Source: CAWEHT01 sp963808455 (GTDB lineage: Bacteria > Chloroflexota > Anaerolineae > CG2-30-64-16). From it: a stretch of 17,602 nucleotides of DNA. The DNA lies in contig CAWEHT010000387.1 of the NCBI GenBank assembly GCA_963808455.1, forward strand, positions 1 through 17,602. The letters are read 5' to 3'. Below, one piece after another: positions 16,498-17,602 of this stretch (its first letter is position 1; each line of letters opens with the position of its first letter). Position numbers and translations under genes: made by a program. The notes below the pieces were generated by a model. That model was not told where the DNA came from. It was given only the letters and a program-made list of their open reading frames with translations, and did not search any database.

Positions 16498-17163
16498 ATG
16501 CCGGTATTGGTTCGTGTCACTTTCGATCGCCAGCTCATGCTGCTCGCCGAGAAGATCCTGCAGATGGGCAGCCTGGCACACGACGGAGTGACCCGGGCCC
16601 TGGTGGCTTTGGATCAAGCCGACATCGACGTGGCTCGCGAGGTAATCTCCGGGGACCTGGAGATCAACCGCCGGCGCCTCCAGTTGGAAGCGGAGTGCTA
16701 TGGACTCATCGCCACGGAGCAGCCGGTGGCAAGTGACCTACGGGTGATCGTGGCAGCCCTGAGCATAAGCAACGAGTTGGAGCGCATCGGTGACCATGGC
16801 AAGAAGATAGCCAAGGTGGCGCTACGCCTGGTCGAGACGCCGCGCCCGATCTTCGACGGCTGCATTCCCGACATGGCCCAGATCTCGACGACCATGCTGG
16901 ACCGAGCCCTTTACGCGCTCACCAATCGCGACGTGCCGGAAGCACACCGCATCTGCAAGGTCAACGACCAGGTTGATGCGCTCTACAACCGGACCTGCAC
17001 CGTGCTGGTGGCCTACATGGCTGACCACCCCAGCACCATAGCCGCGAGCGCACATATGTTGCAAGTGGCCCATGAGCTGGAGCGCGTGGGTGACCGGGCA
17101 ACCAATATCGCCGAGCGTGTGATTTTCGCCGTTACCGGCGAGCTCACAGAGCTGAACTTCTGA
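16498..17163 (+). CDS. phoU: Phosphate signalling regulator PhoU
   Basis: Cytoplasmic negative regulator linking the Pst phosphate transporter to the PhoR/PhoB-type two-component system. It is 221 aa with the two-fold PhoU repeat. Each half carries the metal-binding signature: NELERIGDHGKKIAKVAL around residue 85-100 and HELERVGDRATNIAERVIF near the end. ATG 16498 is chosen because AAGGAGG lies 8 nt upstream; the GTG at 16492 would be too close to that site. It is the only plus-strand gene, divergent from surE and convergent with the response regulator (5 bp between stops). No pst genes are in the window. Confidence 0.95.
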   Translation: MPVLVRVTFDRQLMLLAEKILQMGSLAHDGVTRALVALDQADIDVAREVISGDLEINRRRLQLEAECYGLIATEQPVASDLRVIVAALSISNELERIGDHGKKIAKVALRLVETPRPIFDGCIPDMAQISTTMLDRALYALTNRDVPEAHRICKVNDQVDALYNRTCTVLVAYMADHPSTIAASAHMLQVAHELERVGDRATNIAERVIFAVTGELTELNF

Positions 17164-17168
17164 GCGGT

Positions 17169-17602
17169 TCACCCCTCGAAGCGATAACCGACCCCGCGCA
17201 CCGTCAGGATACGCAACGGATGCGCCGGATCCGCCTCGATCTTCTCGCGCAGCCAGCGCACGTGGACGTCGAGCGTCCGGCCGTCGCCGCCATATTGATC
17301 ACCCCAGACCCGCTCCAGGAGCACGTCGCGCGGCAACACGGCGCCCTGATAGCGCACCAGCTGGGCGAGCAGGCTGAATTCCTTCGGGCTAAGCTCCAAC
17401 TCGCGGCCCGCCACAGACGCACGCCGGTTCACCAGATTCAGGATCAGGTCTCCGGCACGCATCTTGTTGCCTGTGTCAGATGGCGCCGCGCGCAACAATG
17501 CCCTCATCCGTGCCTGCAACTCACCCAGGCTGAACGGCTTCTCCAGATAGTCGTCTGCCCCGCTCTCCAGGCCGAGGATCTTGTTGGCCTCGCCCGCCTG
17601 CT
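17169..17602 (-). CDS. OmpR/PhoB-family response regulator, N-terminus outside window
   Basis: DNA-binding response regulator of a two-component system. The visible part begins in the receiver domain: GLESGADDYLEKPFSLGEL holds the conserved lysine of the KPF motif. A winged-helix effector follows, with LELSPKEFSLLAQLV, AVLPRDVLLERVWGD, TLDVHVRWLREKIE and the terminal RILTVRGVGYRFEG. Its position beside phoU suggests it is the PhoB/PhoP-type activator that reads the 11-bp direct repeats in this window. That link is contextual; the phosphorylated aspartate and any sensor kinase are beyond the edge. Confidence 0.93.
   Translation of the reverse strand, partial: QAGEANKILGLESGADDYLEKPFSLGELQARMRALLRAAPSDTGNKMRAGDLILNLVNRRASVAGRELELSPKEFSLLAQLVRYQGAVLPRDVLLERVWGDQYGGDGRTLDVHVRWLREKIEADPAHPLRILTVRGVGYRFEG

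Overview
The window reads as a phosphorus-acquisition island from a GC-rich bacterium. The Ala/Pro/Thr-rich linker after the lipobox of the binding protein, the TTAAC-type Pho boxes and the overall gene style fit Chloroflexota best. That placement is an inference from style, not from a marker gene. Nearly all genes lie on the minus strand; phoU is the only plus-strand gene.

Layout from left to right. (1) 1-2808, minus: a large secreted beta-propeller/phosphoesterase protein, cut by the window edge. (2) 5826-2919, minus: a compact operon of a 61-aa basic protein, a GT4 glycosyltransferase resembling SqdX/MgtA, a PHP-domain phosphoesterase and a class I SAM methyltransferase. (3) 15228-6145, minus: a long phosphonate operon with a lipoprotein binding protein, two permeases, an ATPase, an MtmB-family methyltransferase that lacks pyrrolysine, PhnW, PhnX and an FAD-dependent amine oxidase. 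(4) 16259-15443, minus: SurE nucleotidase. (5) 16498-17163, plus: PhoU, convergent with the C-terminal part of an OmpR/PhoB-type response regulator (17602-17169, minus).

Five promoter regions carry arrays of CTTAA(C)-like units on an 11-bp register, the geometry of a PhoB/PhoP box. They precede the phosphoesterase, the glycosyltransferase operon, the phosphonate operon, surE and phoU. The window therefore looks like one coordinated phosphate-starvation response: extracellular phosphomonoester/diester hydrolysis, nucleotide hydrolysis, probable replacement of phospholipid by glycolipid, and uptake and breakdown of an aminophosphonate.

The most novel part is the MtmB-like gene. It overlaps phnW by 8 bp and sits in an operon that also encodes an FAD amine oxidase of the type found in aminoethylphosphonate clusters. 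I suggest a corrinoid-dependent demethylation branch for N-methylated 2-aminoethylphosphonate, or for the methylamine released from it. A second unexplained feature is a ~120-bp structured repeat that occurs twice, each time about 50 bp upstream of a methyltransferase-family gene.

Five genes (phosphoesterase, FAD oxidase, phnX, binding protein, surE) each contain one single-base frameshift in an otherwise well-conserved reading frame. Sequence or assembly error is the likeliest cause, so these genes are annotated as whole CDSs.
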